A stretch of DNA of 64,000 nucleotides, taken from contig NZ_CP054041.1 of assembly GCF_013282665.1 (NCBI RefSeq), positions 754,501 through 818,500 on the forward strand. Reading direction: 5' to 3'. Each line of letters begins with the position of its first letter. Position 1 is the first letter of the stretch. The stretch comes from Listeria monocytogenes (GTDB taxonomy: Bacteria; Bacillota; Bacilli; Lactobacillales; Listeriaceae). Under the pieces are notes generated by a model that searched no databases, was not told the origin of the DNA, and was given only the letters and a program-made list of their open reading frames with translations. Below, piece by piece: positions 28,181 through 36,707 of this stretch. The position numbers were made by a program, and so were the translations under genes.

Positions 28181-29176
28181 TTAGCTAGCTTTATTAGATT
28201 GTTTCAATGTACTTTTCGGTATAGTGAATTTCTTTCCTCGATAAGCTTTCGTCGTGTAGCCAAAAACCAATGAGGTTAAAATCCCAAAACTTTGCGCTTT
28301 ACTTATTTCTTGACCAGTTATCGGATCTTTATTTTGCTTCAATGATTCTAGTGTAGCTTTTAACAACTCGCCTTCTTCCGTGGCTTGGTTATTTTCTTTT
28401 GGTAGCTCACCGTTAAAACTGGCTGTATTATAAGCCTCTGTTGCTTTAATATCCACTTTCCCATCTTTTGAAAGAATCCACATACCGCCTTGTTTTACTT
28501 TACTATAAGCCGCAAAATCATAAATGGTCGTATCAGTGGCACTCGCTTTTCCTAACGTTTTTCGCATTCGGTTCACAGTGGCAAAATTCAATTTAGTTAA
28601 ATCATAGCCACCAGTCTGACTATTAAACTGGATATTTGATTGTAACTCTCGAACAGTTTGCTGGATACCTTGCACTAAATCCGTCAAATGGTCAAAAAAA
28701 GCCCCATGACTTTGTTCAAAAGCCAAATATTTCTCTAAAATATTTTCCTGCTTATATGCGGTTGCTAACTGGGAACGATAGGTTTGCATTTGGCCTTCTG
28801 TACTACTGTTCATTCGTTGGTACAGTGCTTCTTTCTTGCTTTCAATGCGGTCAATCATTTGGCCGAGTTCATATAAACCATCTGCGTCAATTTTAGCATT
28901 AGGAGAAGGATCTACTTGGTCGTGAAAGTCTTGGATGTACCTCTTCAACCTTTCCTCACTCTCATTCATTGCCTCGGTTATCGTGTCGCAGAGTGGAATG
29001 TACGTCATTTGATAATAATTTTTGGAGGATTCCACGGCCTTCCCTTTTAAACTATCATCTTCTATGTAGTTTGTCACGGTGGTTTTGACGCCTTGGATGA
29101 TTTTTCTTCCTGTTTGGTTGGCTGCGCGTAGTTCGAATGCAAAATCTCGTATTTCTTCGATGTCGATTCGGCTCAC
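28181..29176 (-). CDS. LXG-domain protein (N-terminal part of a type VII secreted polymorphic toxin)
   Basis: 331 residues. The LXG domain (about 1-200) begins SRIDIEEIRDFAFELR and shows the LxG element in DDSLKGKAVESSKNYY, followed by long amphipathic helices and a linker region containing KDPITGQEISKAQSFG, as seen before toxin tips. LXG proteins are exported by the ESX/type VII system and deliver C-terminal toxins to competing cells. The GTG start at 29176 has AAAAGGAG eight bases before it. The ORF stops at TAA immediately before an in-frame Fic domain. No WXG100 or other LXG-partner gene and no secretion gene lies beside it, so it is an orphan locus. Confidence 0.85.
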   Translation of the reverse strand: MSRIDIEEIRDFAFELRAANQTGRKIIQGVKTTVTNYIEDDSLKGKAVESSKNYYQMTYIPLCDTITEAMNESEERLKRYIQDFHDQVDPSPNAKIDADGLYELGQMIDRIESKKEALYQRMNSSTEGQMQTYRSQLATAYKQENILEKYLAFEQSHGAFFDHLTDLVQGIQQTVRELQSNIQFNSQTGGYDLTKLNFATVNRMRKTLGKASATDTTIYDFAAYSKVKQGGMWILSKDGKVDIKATEAYNTASFNGELPKENNQATEEGELLKATLESLKQNKDPITGQEISKAQSFGILTSLVFGYTTKAYRGKKFTIPKSTLKQSNKAS

Positions 29177-29433
29177 TGGAACAACTCCTTTTGTAATCTC
29201 TGTTAGTTTTCATTTATTGTGCATATAATCACAACAATAGTTTACCAAAAAGAATCTCAAAACAAAACGCATACGCTAGTTATCCGAGATTTATTTCCCC
29301 TCATAATTCACAAAAAATCAAATCAAGTATTCTCTTCTCGATTCATTTATGTTAATATCAATATTAGTGTTTATTAAGCGGGTATAAACGTTCTAACGAT
29401 TATATAAATAATAAAGGGAAGTTGGTTTGCAAA

Positions 29434-29769
29434 ATGGGAGAATTAGGTAATATCGAAACACGAAACGGGAGAACATCATTTTTTGATGGAGGTTTACTGC
29501 AATATATTGGTTGGACAATTCTTGGCACTTTGGTGACGATTTGTACGATTGGAATTTGCTATCCATGGGCTTTATGTATGGTTTATGGTTGGAAAATCAA
29601 CCATACAGTTATTGAAGGAAGACGCTTGAAATTCCAAGGTTCTGCGGTTGGACTTTTTGGTCACTGGATTAAATGGCTCTTGCTAACAATTATTACTATT
29701 GGAATTTATGGTTTCTGGGTTTTCATTAAACTAGAAGATTGGAAAGTAAAAAATACAATCTTTAAATAA
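29434..29769 (+). CDS. small membrane protein resembling DUF898/YjgN
   Basis: 111-residue membrane protein with two or three hydrophobic helices. The repeated pattern of the family is visible: RTSFFDGGLLQYIGWTILG, GICYPWALCMVYGWKINHTVIEGRRLKFQG, and a closing IYGFWVFIKLEDWKVKNTIF. Start is uncertain: ATG 29434 is 14 bases from AAAGGGA, and TTG 29422 is too close. Function is unknown. It is transcribed opposite to the LXG gene; the 257-base divergent gap shows no clear promoter. Confidence 0.75.
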   Translation: MGELGNIETRNGRTSFFDGGLLQYIGWTILGTLVTICTIGICYPWALCMVYGWKINHTVIEGRRLKFQGSAVGLFGHWIKWLLLTIITIGIYGFWVFIKLEDWKVKNTIFK

Positions 29770-29772
29770 AAG

Positions 29773-29809
29773 AAAAACATCTTACACCATGGTGTAAGAT
29801 GTTTTTTTG
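29773..29809. terminator. terminator of the DUF898-like gene
   Basis: AACATCTTACACC / GGTGTAAGATGTT stem with TTTTTTT following. It also serves the convergent minus-strand gene ending at 29812. Confidence 0.85.
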
Positions 29810-29811
29810 AC

Positions 29812-30174
29812 TCATTGCTCTTGCATAGGTTGTCTTGCAGCCTCTGAAGCAATGTAAAATTCGCCCTCTTCTTTATACAAAATAGTTCTTGGTGAATCTT
29901 CCCCATTTTTCGCTTTATAAAGTTCTGTTCCTTCATTTAAATAATTCGAAGTGAAATTTTCATCTGGTATTTGGTAGCTTTTTATTTTATGCTCTATCTC
30001 GCCAATTTTCTCTAAAGCGTCTTCTTTATTTGCTGGTTCCTTGGTCACTATGTATAGAACCTCATCAACTTCCATCATTTCTACAAGGTTGTCTCTATCG
30101 AGTAGCCACTTCCCACCGAATACTAACGCACAGATAAATAGTAAAATGATAATGACCCATAACTTTTTCTTCAT
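29812..30174 (-). CDS. hypothetical membrane-anchored protein
   Basis: 120-residue protein with one N-terminal transmembrane helix (about 4-24) followed by a charged extracytoplasmic domain rich in Glu and Lys (EVDEVLYIVTKEPANKEDALEKIGEIEHKIKSY). It shares the general plan of the YxeA-like protein at 3838 but I see no clear homology. Function is unknown. Confidence 0.65.
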   Translation of the reverse strand: MKKKLWVIIILLFICALVFGGKWLLDRDNLVEMMEVDEVLYIVTKEPANKEDALEKIGEIEHKIKSYQIPDENFTSNYLNEGTELYKAKNGEDSPRTILYKEEGEFYIASEAARQPMQEQ

Positions 30175-30265
30175 TAAATTAATCCCCTCATTTCTAGGTT
30201 GTATTTGTGGTGTACTGACACAGCGACTTTTTTAATTTTTTCATTCGACTATGGGCATGCTGTTC

Positions 30266-30484
30266 TTATTTGTATAGATAAAAATTATTAAGTAAAACTA
30301 AGACCGCGATAATAATTAGATCCACCCGTAAAACATCTTTCTTATCCATCATACAAAAAGCATGAATTAAGCATCCTACTATCAAAATCGGCCAAAACAA
30401 CCAATAATTAATGATAGACGCTGCAAATGCAACTAATAACAGCATAGTTAATAAAGTATATTCTATTACTTTCGATTTCCCCAT
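30266..30484 (-). CDS. hypothetical small membrane protein
   Basis: 72-residue protein with about three short hydrophobic segments and the cytoplasmic loop MMDKKDVLRVD. The ATG at 30484 is ten bases from GGAG; a TTG six bases upstream is the alternative. No family recognised. It lies between the hypothetical gene above and the tRNA-Arg. Confidence 0.6.
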   Translation of the reverse strand: MGKSKVIEYTLLTMLLLVAFAASIINYWLFWPILIVGCLIHAFCMMDKKDVLRVDLIIIAVLVLLNNFYLYK

Positions 30485-30630
30485 CTTCAATCTACTCCTT
30501 TTATGTAATAAATTCGGTTCTGATAAAAGTGTAACATGTTAATCCACTGTATAACCAAAAATGTAATGAAATGTTGAATACTCCGTTTTTAATCGCGCTT
30601 CCATGCTCCTAACAGTTTATTTGAAATTTG

Positions 30631-30676
30631 AAAAAAAGTGCTGTAAACATTGGTTTTCCAATATTTACAACACTTT
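30631..30676 (-). terminator. terminator of tRNA-Arg
   Basis: Long stem AAAGTGTTGTAAATATTGG / CCAATGTTTACAGCACTTT with G-U pairs, followed by TTTT on the minus strand. Confidence 0.85.
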
Positions 30677-30682
30677 ATTTTA

Positions 30683-30754
30683 TGCCCTCGGAGGGAATCG
30701 AACCCCCATTTTAAGAACCGGAATCTTACGTGCTATCCGTTGCACCACGAGGGC
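30683..30754 (-). tRNA. tRNA-Arg (anticodon CCG)
   Basis: 72 nucleotides without encoded CCA. The acceptor stem GCCCTCG pairs with CGAGGGC, the T arm contains GGTTCGATTCC, and the anticodon stem TAAGA/TCTTA encloses TTCCGGT, giving anticodon CCG (codon CGG). It is a single-gene unit with its own promoter and terminator. Confidence 0.96.
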
Positions 30755-30791
30755 TATATGTAGATTCAAAATGCTTACCGTACGAATAATA

Positions 30792-30820
30792 ATTATAGCG
30801 AAATTTAGAGGGTTTTACAA
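30792..30820 (-). promoter_or_regulatory. promoter of tRNA-Arg
   Basis: TTGTAA (30820-30815), 17-base spacer, perfect TATAAT (30797-30792), 38 bases before the tRNA. Confidence 0.8.
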
Positions 30821-30835
30821 GTTTTATTTTAAGTG

Positions 30836-30868
30836 AAAAAGCCAGCGCCTCCGAAGATTTGCTGGCTC
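30836..30868 (-). terminator. terminator of the chitin-binding LPMO gene
   Basis: GAGCCAGC / GCTGGCTT stem then TTTTC on the minus strand, directly after the stop codon. Confidence 0.8.
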
Positions 30869-30873
30869 AAGTA

Positions 30874-32310
30874 TTAATTTACTAATGTCCAAATGGAAGA
30901 GCTGTCTGGTTTTGCGCCTCTAACCCACCATTTTGCTTGGTATGTTTTTCCGTTATAAATAACTTTATCTCCGCCATTGTAGGCTTTTAGAGCGTTCCAA
31001 GCTGGGATTTCTGTGCTTTCATTTTTCCAAACATCGCTTGTGTCTGGTGCGTTGCCTTTTGTCCACCACTTCGCTGTATAGAGAACGCCTTTATAATAAA
31101 TTTGATCACCAGCGTAGTAAATTTGATCCGCTTTCCATGTGTTCATTGGATCTAGTGGTTTTGTGTTAACAGTGATTTCATTACTTACTAATGAACGATT
31201 TCCAGATGTATCTACTGCATACACTTTGTATTTATAACTCGTGTTACTTACTAATTTTGTATCATCAAACATGGTTTTTGTGGATGTTGCGATTTTTACA
31301 TTATTACGATAAATTTCATAATTTTTCACTTCTACATTATCTGTTGAAGCTTGCCAGCAAAGAGCAATAGTAGTATCTGTTTGCCCATGTGACATTAAAC
31401 TTTTCGGCGCGGTTGGTGCTTCGTTGTCCACTGCCGGCGCTTCTTTTGTCGTCACACTCAGACCGCTACTTAGAGTTGATTTATTTCCTGCAAAATCTTT
31501 TGCTCGCACAGTGTAAGTATAAGTAGTACTTGCGTTTACAGTGGTATCTTCATACGAAGCCGTTTGACTTTCTCCGATTACTACACCATTTCGTAAAATT
31601 TCATAGCCTTTGATTCCTATATTATCGGTAGAAGCAGTCCATGTTAAACTTACTTTTTTAGCGGTAGTAGTTGCTGCTAAATTAGTCGGTTCTGTTGGTG
31701 CTTCGTTGTCAACAACCGGTGCTACATTAGAATTAATAATGTTTGCATCAATTACTTGATAAAATGCATTTCCTGTATCAGCAATGTTCCAAACGCCCAA
31801 AATGATATAGTATCCTGAACGATCATCTGGAATATTAATTTCTTGTTTTGCTAAAGCATTTGGTACGCTTCCATCCGATTCAATTGTTGCTAGTGGCTCT
31901 AATGATGCTCTAGTTAACGGTTTATTGGGGTCCCAACCTTTTTTAGTAATAAAATATTGCCAACTACTTGTTCTATGTGGCGCAGTTAATGTCCATTCTA
32001 CAGTTAGTGGACCTGATTCTAGATCTACTTTTGCCCAGCGGTTTACAGTTTGAGCGTCTAAGAGTGAATATTTCCCGCCGCCCGCGATACTCCCATCAGC
32101 AGGTCCACTTACCGGAAAACCTTTTGGAGCCTCGACACTTTGCGGTTCATACTGCGCTGCTCCAACCCCAACATTAATCCCCCTGTTTGCTAAATATACA
32201 CGACTTGCAGGTTTTGATATGTATCCATGAGCCGAAGCAGTTGTTTCAAAAAGAACTACAGCTAACATAAACACAGCAAAAAACATTCCTATTTTGGTAA
32301 TTTTCTTCAT
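30874..32310 (-). CDS. secreted chitin-active lytic polysaccharide monooxygenase (AA10) with FnIII and chitin-binding modules
   Basis: 478-residue secreted copper enzyme that oxidatively cleaves chitin. The signal peptide ends ASA|HGY, so mature residue 1 is His28, the first copper-brace histidine; the second is His112 in LTAPHRTSSWQYF. Domain order: AA10 (28 to about 197), two fibronectin type III modules (about 203-290 and 297-385), and two CBM5/12-like chitin-binding modules (about 388-430 and 433-478) with KWWTKGNAPDTS and KWWVRGAKPDSS. Such proteins in Listeria act with secreted chitinases and have been linked to infection. Monocistronic, with its own promoter and terminator. Confidence 0.97.
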   Translation of the reverse strand: MKKITKIGMFFAVFMLAVVLFETTASAHGYISKPASRVYLANRGINVGVGAAQYEPQSVEAPKGFPVSGPADGSIAGGGKYSLLDAQTVNRWAKVDLESGPLTVEWTLTAPHRTSSWQYFITKKGWDPNKPLTRASLEPLATIESDGSVPNALAKQEINIPDDRSGYYIILGVWNIADTGNAFYQVIDANIINSNVAPVVDNEAPTEPTNLAATTTAKKVSLTWTASTDNIGIKGYEILRNGVVIGESQTASYEDTTVNASTTYTYTVRAKDFAGNKSTLSSGLSVTTKEAPAVDNEAPTAPKSLMSHGQTDTTIALCWQASTDNVEVKNYEIYRNNVKIATSTKTMFDDTKLVSNTSYKYKVYAVDTSGNRSLVSNEITVNTKPLDPMNTWKADQIYYAGDQIYYKGVLYTAKWWTKGNAPDTSDVWKNESTEIPAWNALKAYNGGDKVIYNGKTYQAKWWVRGAKPDSSSIWTLVN

Positions 32311-32336
32311 GATGCACCTTCCTTTCAGTATAGTTC

Positions 32337-32365
32337 ATTATACCTTTTTGTTAATTTTTATTGAA
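32337..32365 (-). promoter_or_regulatory. candidate promoter of the LPMO gene
   Basis: Perfect TATAAT (32342-32337) with a weak TTCAAT -35 at 17-base spacing, 27 bases before the ATG. Confidence 0.55.
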
Positions 32366-32388
32366 ATAGTTTGCTTCAGACTTTATCG

Positions 32389-32405
32389 TTTGACCTAGTT
32401 TGACC
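32389..32405 (+). promoter_or_regulatory. CtsR operator at clpP
   Basis: Tandem heptads TTTGACC-TAG-TTTGACC, that is GGTCAAA repeated with a 3-base gap on the other strand. This is the CtsR heat-shock operator. It covers the -35 box of the clpP promoter, so bound CtsR would block RNA polymerase. Confidence 0.88.
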
Positions 32406-32418
32406 ATTCGTGTATGAT
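32390..32418 (+). promoter_or_regulatory. promoter of clpP
   Basis: TTGACC and TATGAT with a 17-base spacer, about 48 bases before the ATG and overlapping the CtsR operator. Confidence 0.85.
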
Positions 32419-32466
32419 ATAAACAAAGCTAATTTTAAATTTACATTTAACAGGAGGAATCTTGAT

Positions 32467-33063
32467 ATGAACTTAATTCCAACAGTAATCGAACAAACTA
32501 GCCGCGGTGAACGTGCATACGACATTTATTCTCGTTTATTAAAAGACAGAATTATTATGTTAGGATCTGCAATTGATGATAACGTGGCAAATTCGATCGT
32601 TTCTCAATTATTATTCCTAGATGCGCAAGATCCTGAAAAAGATATTTTCTTATATATCAATTCACCAGGCGGAAGTATTTCAGCTGGTATGGCCATTTAC
32701 GATACAATGAATTTCGTTAAAGCGGACGTGCAAACAATTGGTATGGGTATGGCTGCTTCAATGGGCTCATTCCTACTAACAGCTGGTGCAAGTGGTAAAC
32801 GTTTTGCCTTACCAAATGCAGAAATTATGATTCACCAACCACTTGGCGGTGCTCAAGGTCAAGCAACTGAAATCGAAATCGCTGCTCGTCACATTTTAAA
32901 AATCAAAGAACGTATGAATACGATTATGGCTGAGAAAACTGGTCAACCGTATGAAGTCATTGCTCGCGATACAGATCGTGATAATTTCATGACTGCACAA
33001 GAAGCAAAAGATTACGGCTTAATTGATGATATCATCATTAACAAATCTGGTTTAAAAGGTTAA
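32467..33063 (+). CDS. clpP: ATP-dependent Clp protease proteolytic subunit
   Basis: 198-residue serine protease subunit forming the ClpP barrel, served by ClpC/ClpE/ClpX. The triad is visible: Ser98 in [11 protein letters not shown], His123 in IMIHQPLGG, and an aspartate near 172 in RDTDRDNFM. The start ATG at 32467 follows AGGAGG; the longer frame reads through the promoter. Listeria needs ClpP for stress tolerance and virulence. It is a single-gene unit under CtsR. Confidence 0.99.
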   Translation: MNLIPTVIEQTSRGERAYDIYSRLLKDRIIMLGSAIDDNVANSIVSQLLFLDAQDPEKDIFLYINSPGGSISAGMAIYDTMNFVKADVQTIGMGMAASMGSFLLTAGASGKRFALPNAEIMIHQPLGGAQGQATEIEIAARHILKIKERMNTIMAEKTGQPYEVIARDTDRDNFMTAQEAKDYGLIDDIIINKSGLKG

Positions 33064-33068
33064 GTGAA

Positions 33069-33109
33069 TAAAAAAGAGGTTTTGCGAAAATGCAAAACCT
33101 CTTTTTTAT
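33069..33109. terminator. bidirectional terminator between clpP and the APC permease
   Basis: AAAAAGAGGTTTTGC / GCAAAACCTCTTTTT stem with T-runs in both directions. Confidence 0.9.
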
Positions 33110-33113
33110 TCAC

Positions 33114-34505
33114 TTATTTTATACGAAGCGCTGAATGTCTTCTTCCATAAAATACATAAACTAAAATACCTAATACGAACCAAATACCAAATGCAATCCA
33201 GGTTGTTTTAGATAAATTAACCATTAAATAAACGCAAAGCAAGAAGGAAAGAGCTGGTACTACAGGATAAAATGGTGTTTTAAATCCTTTTTGATTCAAG
33301 TCTGGATTTCTTCGTAAAAAGAAAATCCCAATAGAAACCATGGCAAAAGCAAACAAAGTCCCAATGTTAATTAATTGTGCTAAATCTGCCATCGGTACAG
33401 TAGAAGCAATTAGCCCCATTACTGTTGCAAAAATCATCGTATTTCTAACAGGTGTGTCATTTTTACTTATTTTTGAGAACGATTTTGGTAATAATCCGTC
33501 ACGCCCCATTGCGAATAACAAGCGTGTACCACCATAGGACATAACGAGTACAACCGTTGTCATTCCAACAATCGCACCAACCGATAACAAACCAGCAATC
33601 CAGTTTTGATTAATTGCTTGTAGCGCAAAAGCAACAGGGGCACTAACATCAACTAAAGCAGTATAAGGAACAACTCCTGTTAAGACTGCAGAAAGTAAAA
33701 TATAAAGTAGTGTACAGACTGCCAGTGAAGAAATAATTCCTATTGGCATATTTTTTTGTGGATTTTTCACTTCCTCTGCAGCGCTTGATACAGCATCAAA
33801 GCCGATATAAGCAAAGAAGACTGTGGAAGCACCTGTAATAACTCCTTGTACACCAAATGGTAAGAACGGCGTCCAATTATCAGGTTTCACGTAGAAAGCA
33901 CCTACTAAAATGAATAATACAACAACCGCAATTTTTACTAATACCATAATATTATTCACGCGTGTGGATTCGCGAATACCGAAACTAAGTAAAATACCAA
34001 TTACCATAACCACTACAAATGCAAGTAAGTCAAAATAGGTTCCAGCACTTGGATCATAAGCTGACGAGATCGCCTTTGGAATATGTAAGTCAAATCCTGC
34101 TAGTAAACTCTTCATATAAGAAGACCAACCACTCGCGATTGCAGCAACAGCCAAACCATATTCTAAAATAAGCGACCAACCTAAAATCCACGCAACACCT
34201 TCCCCGAACACATGGTAACTATAGGTATATGCGCTACCTGCAACTGGTAATTTAGAAGCAAATTCCGAATAACATAGTGCCGCCAAACAGCAAGCAATTC
34301 CCGCAATAATAAAAGAAATAATAATTCCTGGCCCCGCAATGACAGAAGCTACTTGCCCTGGAAGAATAAATATCCCTCCCCCAACAACCGCTCCGACTCC
34401 AAGCATCGTTAAATCAAACGCTCCTAACGTTTTGTTCAAATGATGTTTATCTGTCGCTGGGTTATGAAAACTCTTTTTTCTGAAAAAAGAATTAACTTTA
34501 GTCAT
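33114..34505 (-). CDS. APC-family amino acid permease
   Basis: 463-residue transporter with about 12 transmembrane helices. TM1 carries the APC substrate signature GVGAVVGGGIFILPG, and TM6 carries FFAYIGFDAVSSAAEEVKNPQKNMP. The closest recognisable type is the cationic amino acid transporter (CAT/YfnA-like) group, because the C-terminus keeps the FKTPFYPVVPALSFLLCVYLM pattern. Substrate is not determinable. A GGAGG site precedes the ATG. The 181-base gap to namA holds only that gene's terminator and this gene's leader; I see no T-box or riboswitch. Confidence 0.92.
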   Translation of the reverse strand: MTKVNSFFRKKSFHNPATDKHHLNKTLGAFDLTMLGVGAVVGGGIFILPGQVASVIAGPGIIISFIIAGIACCLAALCYSEFASKLPVAGSAYTYSYHVFGEGVAWILGWSLILEYGLAVAAIASGWSSYMKSLLAGFDLHIPKAISSAYDPSAGTYFDLLAFVVVMVIGILLSFGIRESTRVNNIMVLVKIAVVVLFILVGAFYVKPDNWTPFLPFGVQGVITGASTVFFAYIGFDAVSSAAEEVKNPQKNMPIGIISSLAVCTLLYILLSAVLTGVVPYTALVDVSAPVAFALQAINQNWIAGLLSVGAIVGMTTVVLVMSYGGTRLLFAMGRDGLLPKSFSKISKNDTPVRNTMIFATVMGLIASTVPMADLAQLINIGTLFAFAMVSIGIFFLRRNPDLNQKGFKTPFYPVVPALSFLLCVYLMVNLSKTTWIAFGIWFVLGILVYVFYGRRHSALRIK

Positions 34506-34644
34506 AAAAATTCCTCCCTCTTAAATTCCAATTTTCAGTCAATTTATATGTGTATTTTTAAACTAACTTGAAAACTATTATTCATGGTACCATAAACAGG
34601 CTGAAAAATATACAACATTTGTAGATTTTCGTTCAAAAAAGTTC

Positions 34645-34683
34645 AAAAAAAGCCTGAAATCCCAGAAAGGATTTCAAGCTTTT
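34645..34683 (-). terminator. terminator after namA
   Basis: AGCTTGAAATCC / GGATTTCAGGCT stem, then TTTTTTT on the minus strand. Confidence 0.82.
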
Positions 34684-34686
34684 AAA

Positions 34687-35703
34687 TTATTTCCAAGCGC
34701 GTGAATATTGTTTTGGTCCTTCAATTGTTTCGCCTAATTGTTTGGCTGCATCTTTAGCAAAATAAGGATTTCGTAATAATTCACGACCGACAATAATTAA
34801 GTCCGCTCGTTCATTACACAAAATTTCTTCCGCTTGCTCGCCTCGTGTAATAAGCCCAAGCGCCCCGGTCGCAATGCCAGCCCCACGACGAATTTCATCA
34901 GCAAATGGCACTTGATAACCTGGAAAAACTGGCGGAGCCACATTAACTAAACCACCTGTACTAACATCAATTAACTCCACGCCATCTGCTTTCATCCATT
35001 TTGCAAAAGGAATATAGTCTTCTAATTGTAAACCACCATGGGCATAATCAGTAGCGGAAACTCGAACAATAATTGGACCATCCCATACTTCTTTCACGGC
35101 TTTAATAATATCACTTAAAATTTTATATCGATTGCCAGCAGGTCCACCATAATTATCTTCGCGACGATTCGTAATTGGTGATAAAAATTGATGAATTAAA
35201 TAACCATGAGCGGCGTGAATCTCAATAACATCAAATCCCGCTTCTTTTGCACGATAAGCGGCGCGTTTAAAATCAGCCACAACCTCTTTAATCGCTTCTT
35301 TCGTAAGCTCTACTGGTTTGTCTGACTTTTCATCAAAAGCAATAGCAGAAGGAGCCACTATTTCGCCTGGTAAAACAGCTTTTCTTCCAGCGTGCGCTAA
35401 TTGAATTCCTGCTTTTGCTCCGTGATAATGAAGTCCATCTACTAATTTTTTCAAAGCTGGAACTTGCTCGTCATTCCATAATCCTAAGTCAAATTCAGAA
35501 ATCCGGCCTACCTCTTGAACAGCCGTAGCTTCTAAAATGACAAGTCCTGTACCACCAGCAGCTCTCGAGACATAGTGTGCAAAATGAAAGTCTGTTGCGA
35601 TCCCGTCTTTATTTTCTACTGAATACATACACATTGGTGACATAACAATTCTGTTTTTTAGCGTTACATCTTTTAATTTATATTCTGAAAATAATTTTGA
35701 CAT
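34687..35703 (-). CDS. namA: NADPH dehydrogenase NamA (old yellow enzyme family)
   Basis: 338-residue FMN oxidoreductase of the YqjM class that reduces electrophilic enones and nitro compounds. FMN and substrate residues sit in NRIVMSPMCMYS, LAHAGRKA, and EIHAAHGYLIHQFLSPITNRREDNYGG. The ATG at 35703 gives the usual YqjM-class length; AAAGGA lies about eleven bases before it. It lies 25 bases after whiA and may be the last gene of the rapZ-yvcK-whiA transcript. Confidence 0.96.
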   Translation of the reverse strand: MSKLFSEYKLKDVTLKNRIVMSPMCMYSVENKDGIATDFHFAHYVSRAAGGTGLVILEATAVQEVGRISEFDLGLWNDEQVPALKKLVDGLHYHGAKAGIQLAHAGRKAVLPGEIVAPSAIAFDEKSDKPVELTKEAIKEVVADFKRAAYRAKEAGFDVIEIHAAHGYLIHQFLSPITNRREDNYGGPAGNRYKILSDIIKAVKEVWDGPIIVRVSATDYAHGGLQLEDYIPFAKWMKADGVELIDVSTGGLVNVAPPVFPGYQVPFADEIRRGAGIATGALGLITRGEQAEEILCNERADLIIVGRELLRNPYFAKDAAKQLGETIEGPKQYSRAWK

Positions 35704-35728
35704 TCTAATTCGCATCCTTTTCTTTTAA

Positions 35729-36700
35729 TTAACTATTACTGATTTTCAGTCCTACTTGCGCTGGTGTTTCTCCGCTTCTAAGGCGCTCTGCAATCTGATC
35801 CAGTTTCCGGAGACGATGATTAATACCTGATTTACTTACTTGACCTGTTGTCAGCATTTCGCCTAGCTCCTTTAAGGTAACATCTTCATTAGCTATACGA
35901 AGCGCTGCAATCTCACGCAGTCGTTCTGGTAAAGCTTCTAGTCCAACGGTTGATTGGATATACTTGATATTATCGATTTGTCTGACAGCCGCATTAATCG
36001 TTTTGTTGAGATTCGCTGTTTCGCAGTTTACTAGCCTGTTCACTGAATTTCGCATATCTCGCATAATCCGAACATCCTCAAAATGAAGAAGCGCGCTAGT
36101 TGCTCCGATAATACTCAAGAATTCCGTGATTTTTTCCGCTTCTTTCAAATAGGTAATAAAGCCATTTTTCCGTTCAAGCGTTCGTGCATTGAGATCAAAT
36201 TGGTTCATTAAAGCGCAAATCGCCTCATTGTGTTCCTCATAAACAGAAAAAATCTCTAAATGATACGATGAAGTTTCCGGATTATTAACTGATCCACTTG
36301 CCAAAAAGGCTCCGCGCAAATAAGCACGTTTGGCGCTTCTCTTCTTAACAAATCCCCTATCAATCGATTTCGTAAACGTCATCGGTGGCTCTAGTATCCG
36401 CAAATCTTCCAAAATCCCTCGCGTGCCAGACTTCAAGCGAACGATATATACATTATTTTTTTTCAATTTCATTTTTCGACGTACAAGTAGTTCTATCGGT
36501 ACTTCATATAAATCTTTTAATAATTGATACATTCGTCTAGCTATAGCGGCATTCTCGGTTTGGACATCCATAATCACCAATTGATTCGAAAACGAGATGG
36601 CGCCATTCATTCGAATAAAAGCTGCGAGTTCCACTTTTGCATCGCTATCACTTACGTCCATATGGGTTAACTCTTTCTTGGTTTCCGATGCAAATGACAT
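35729..36700 (-). CDS. whiA: WhiA, DNA-binding protein of cell division/sporulation family
   Basis: 323-residue protein with an inactive LAGLIDADG homing-endonuclease-like N-terminal domain ([27 protein letters not shown]) and a C-terminal helix-turn-helix ([26 protein letters not shown]). In Firmicutes it binds DNA and affects division and chromosome segregation, and in actinomycetes sporulation. It is third in the conserved rapZ-yvcK-whiA cluster, 7 bases after yvcK. The AAAAGGAG ribosome site overlaps the yvcK stop. Confidence 0.98.
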   Translation of the reverse strand: MSFASETKKELTHMDVSDSDAKVELAAFIRMNGAISFSNQLVIMDVQTENAAIARRMYQLLKDLYEVPIELLVRRKMKLKKNNVYIVRLKSGTRGILEDLRILEPPMTFTKSIDRGFVKKRSAKRAYLRGAFLASGSVNNPETSSYHLEIFSVYEEHNEAICALMNQFDLNARTLERKNGFITYLKEAEKITEFLSIIGATSALLHFEDVRIMRDMRNSVNRLVNCETANLNKTINAAVRQIDNIKYIQSTVGLEALPERLREIAALRIANEDVTLKELGEMLTTGQVSKSGINHRLRKLDQIAERLRSGETPAQVGLKISNS

Positions 36701-36707
36701 GGCTTAC

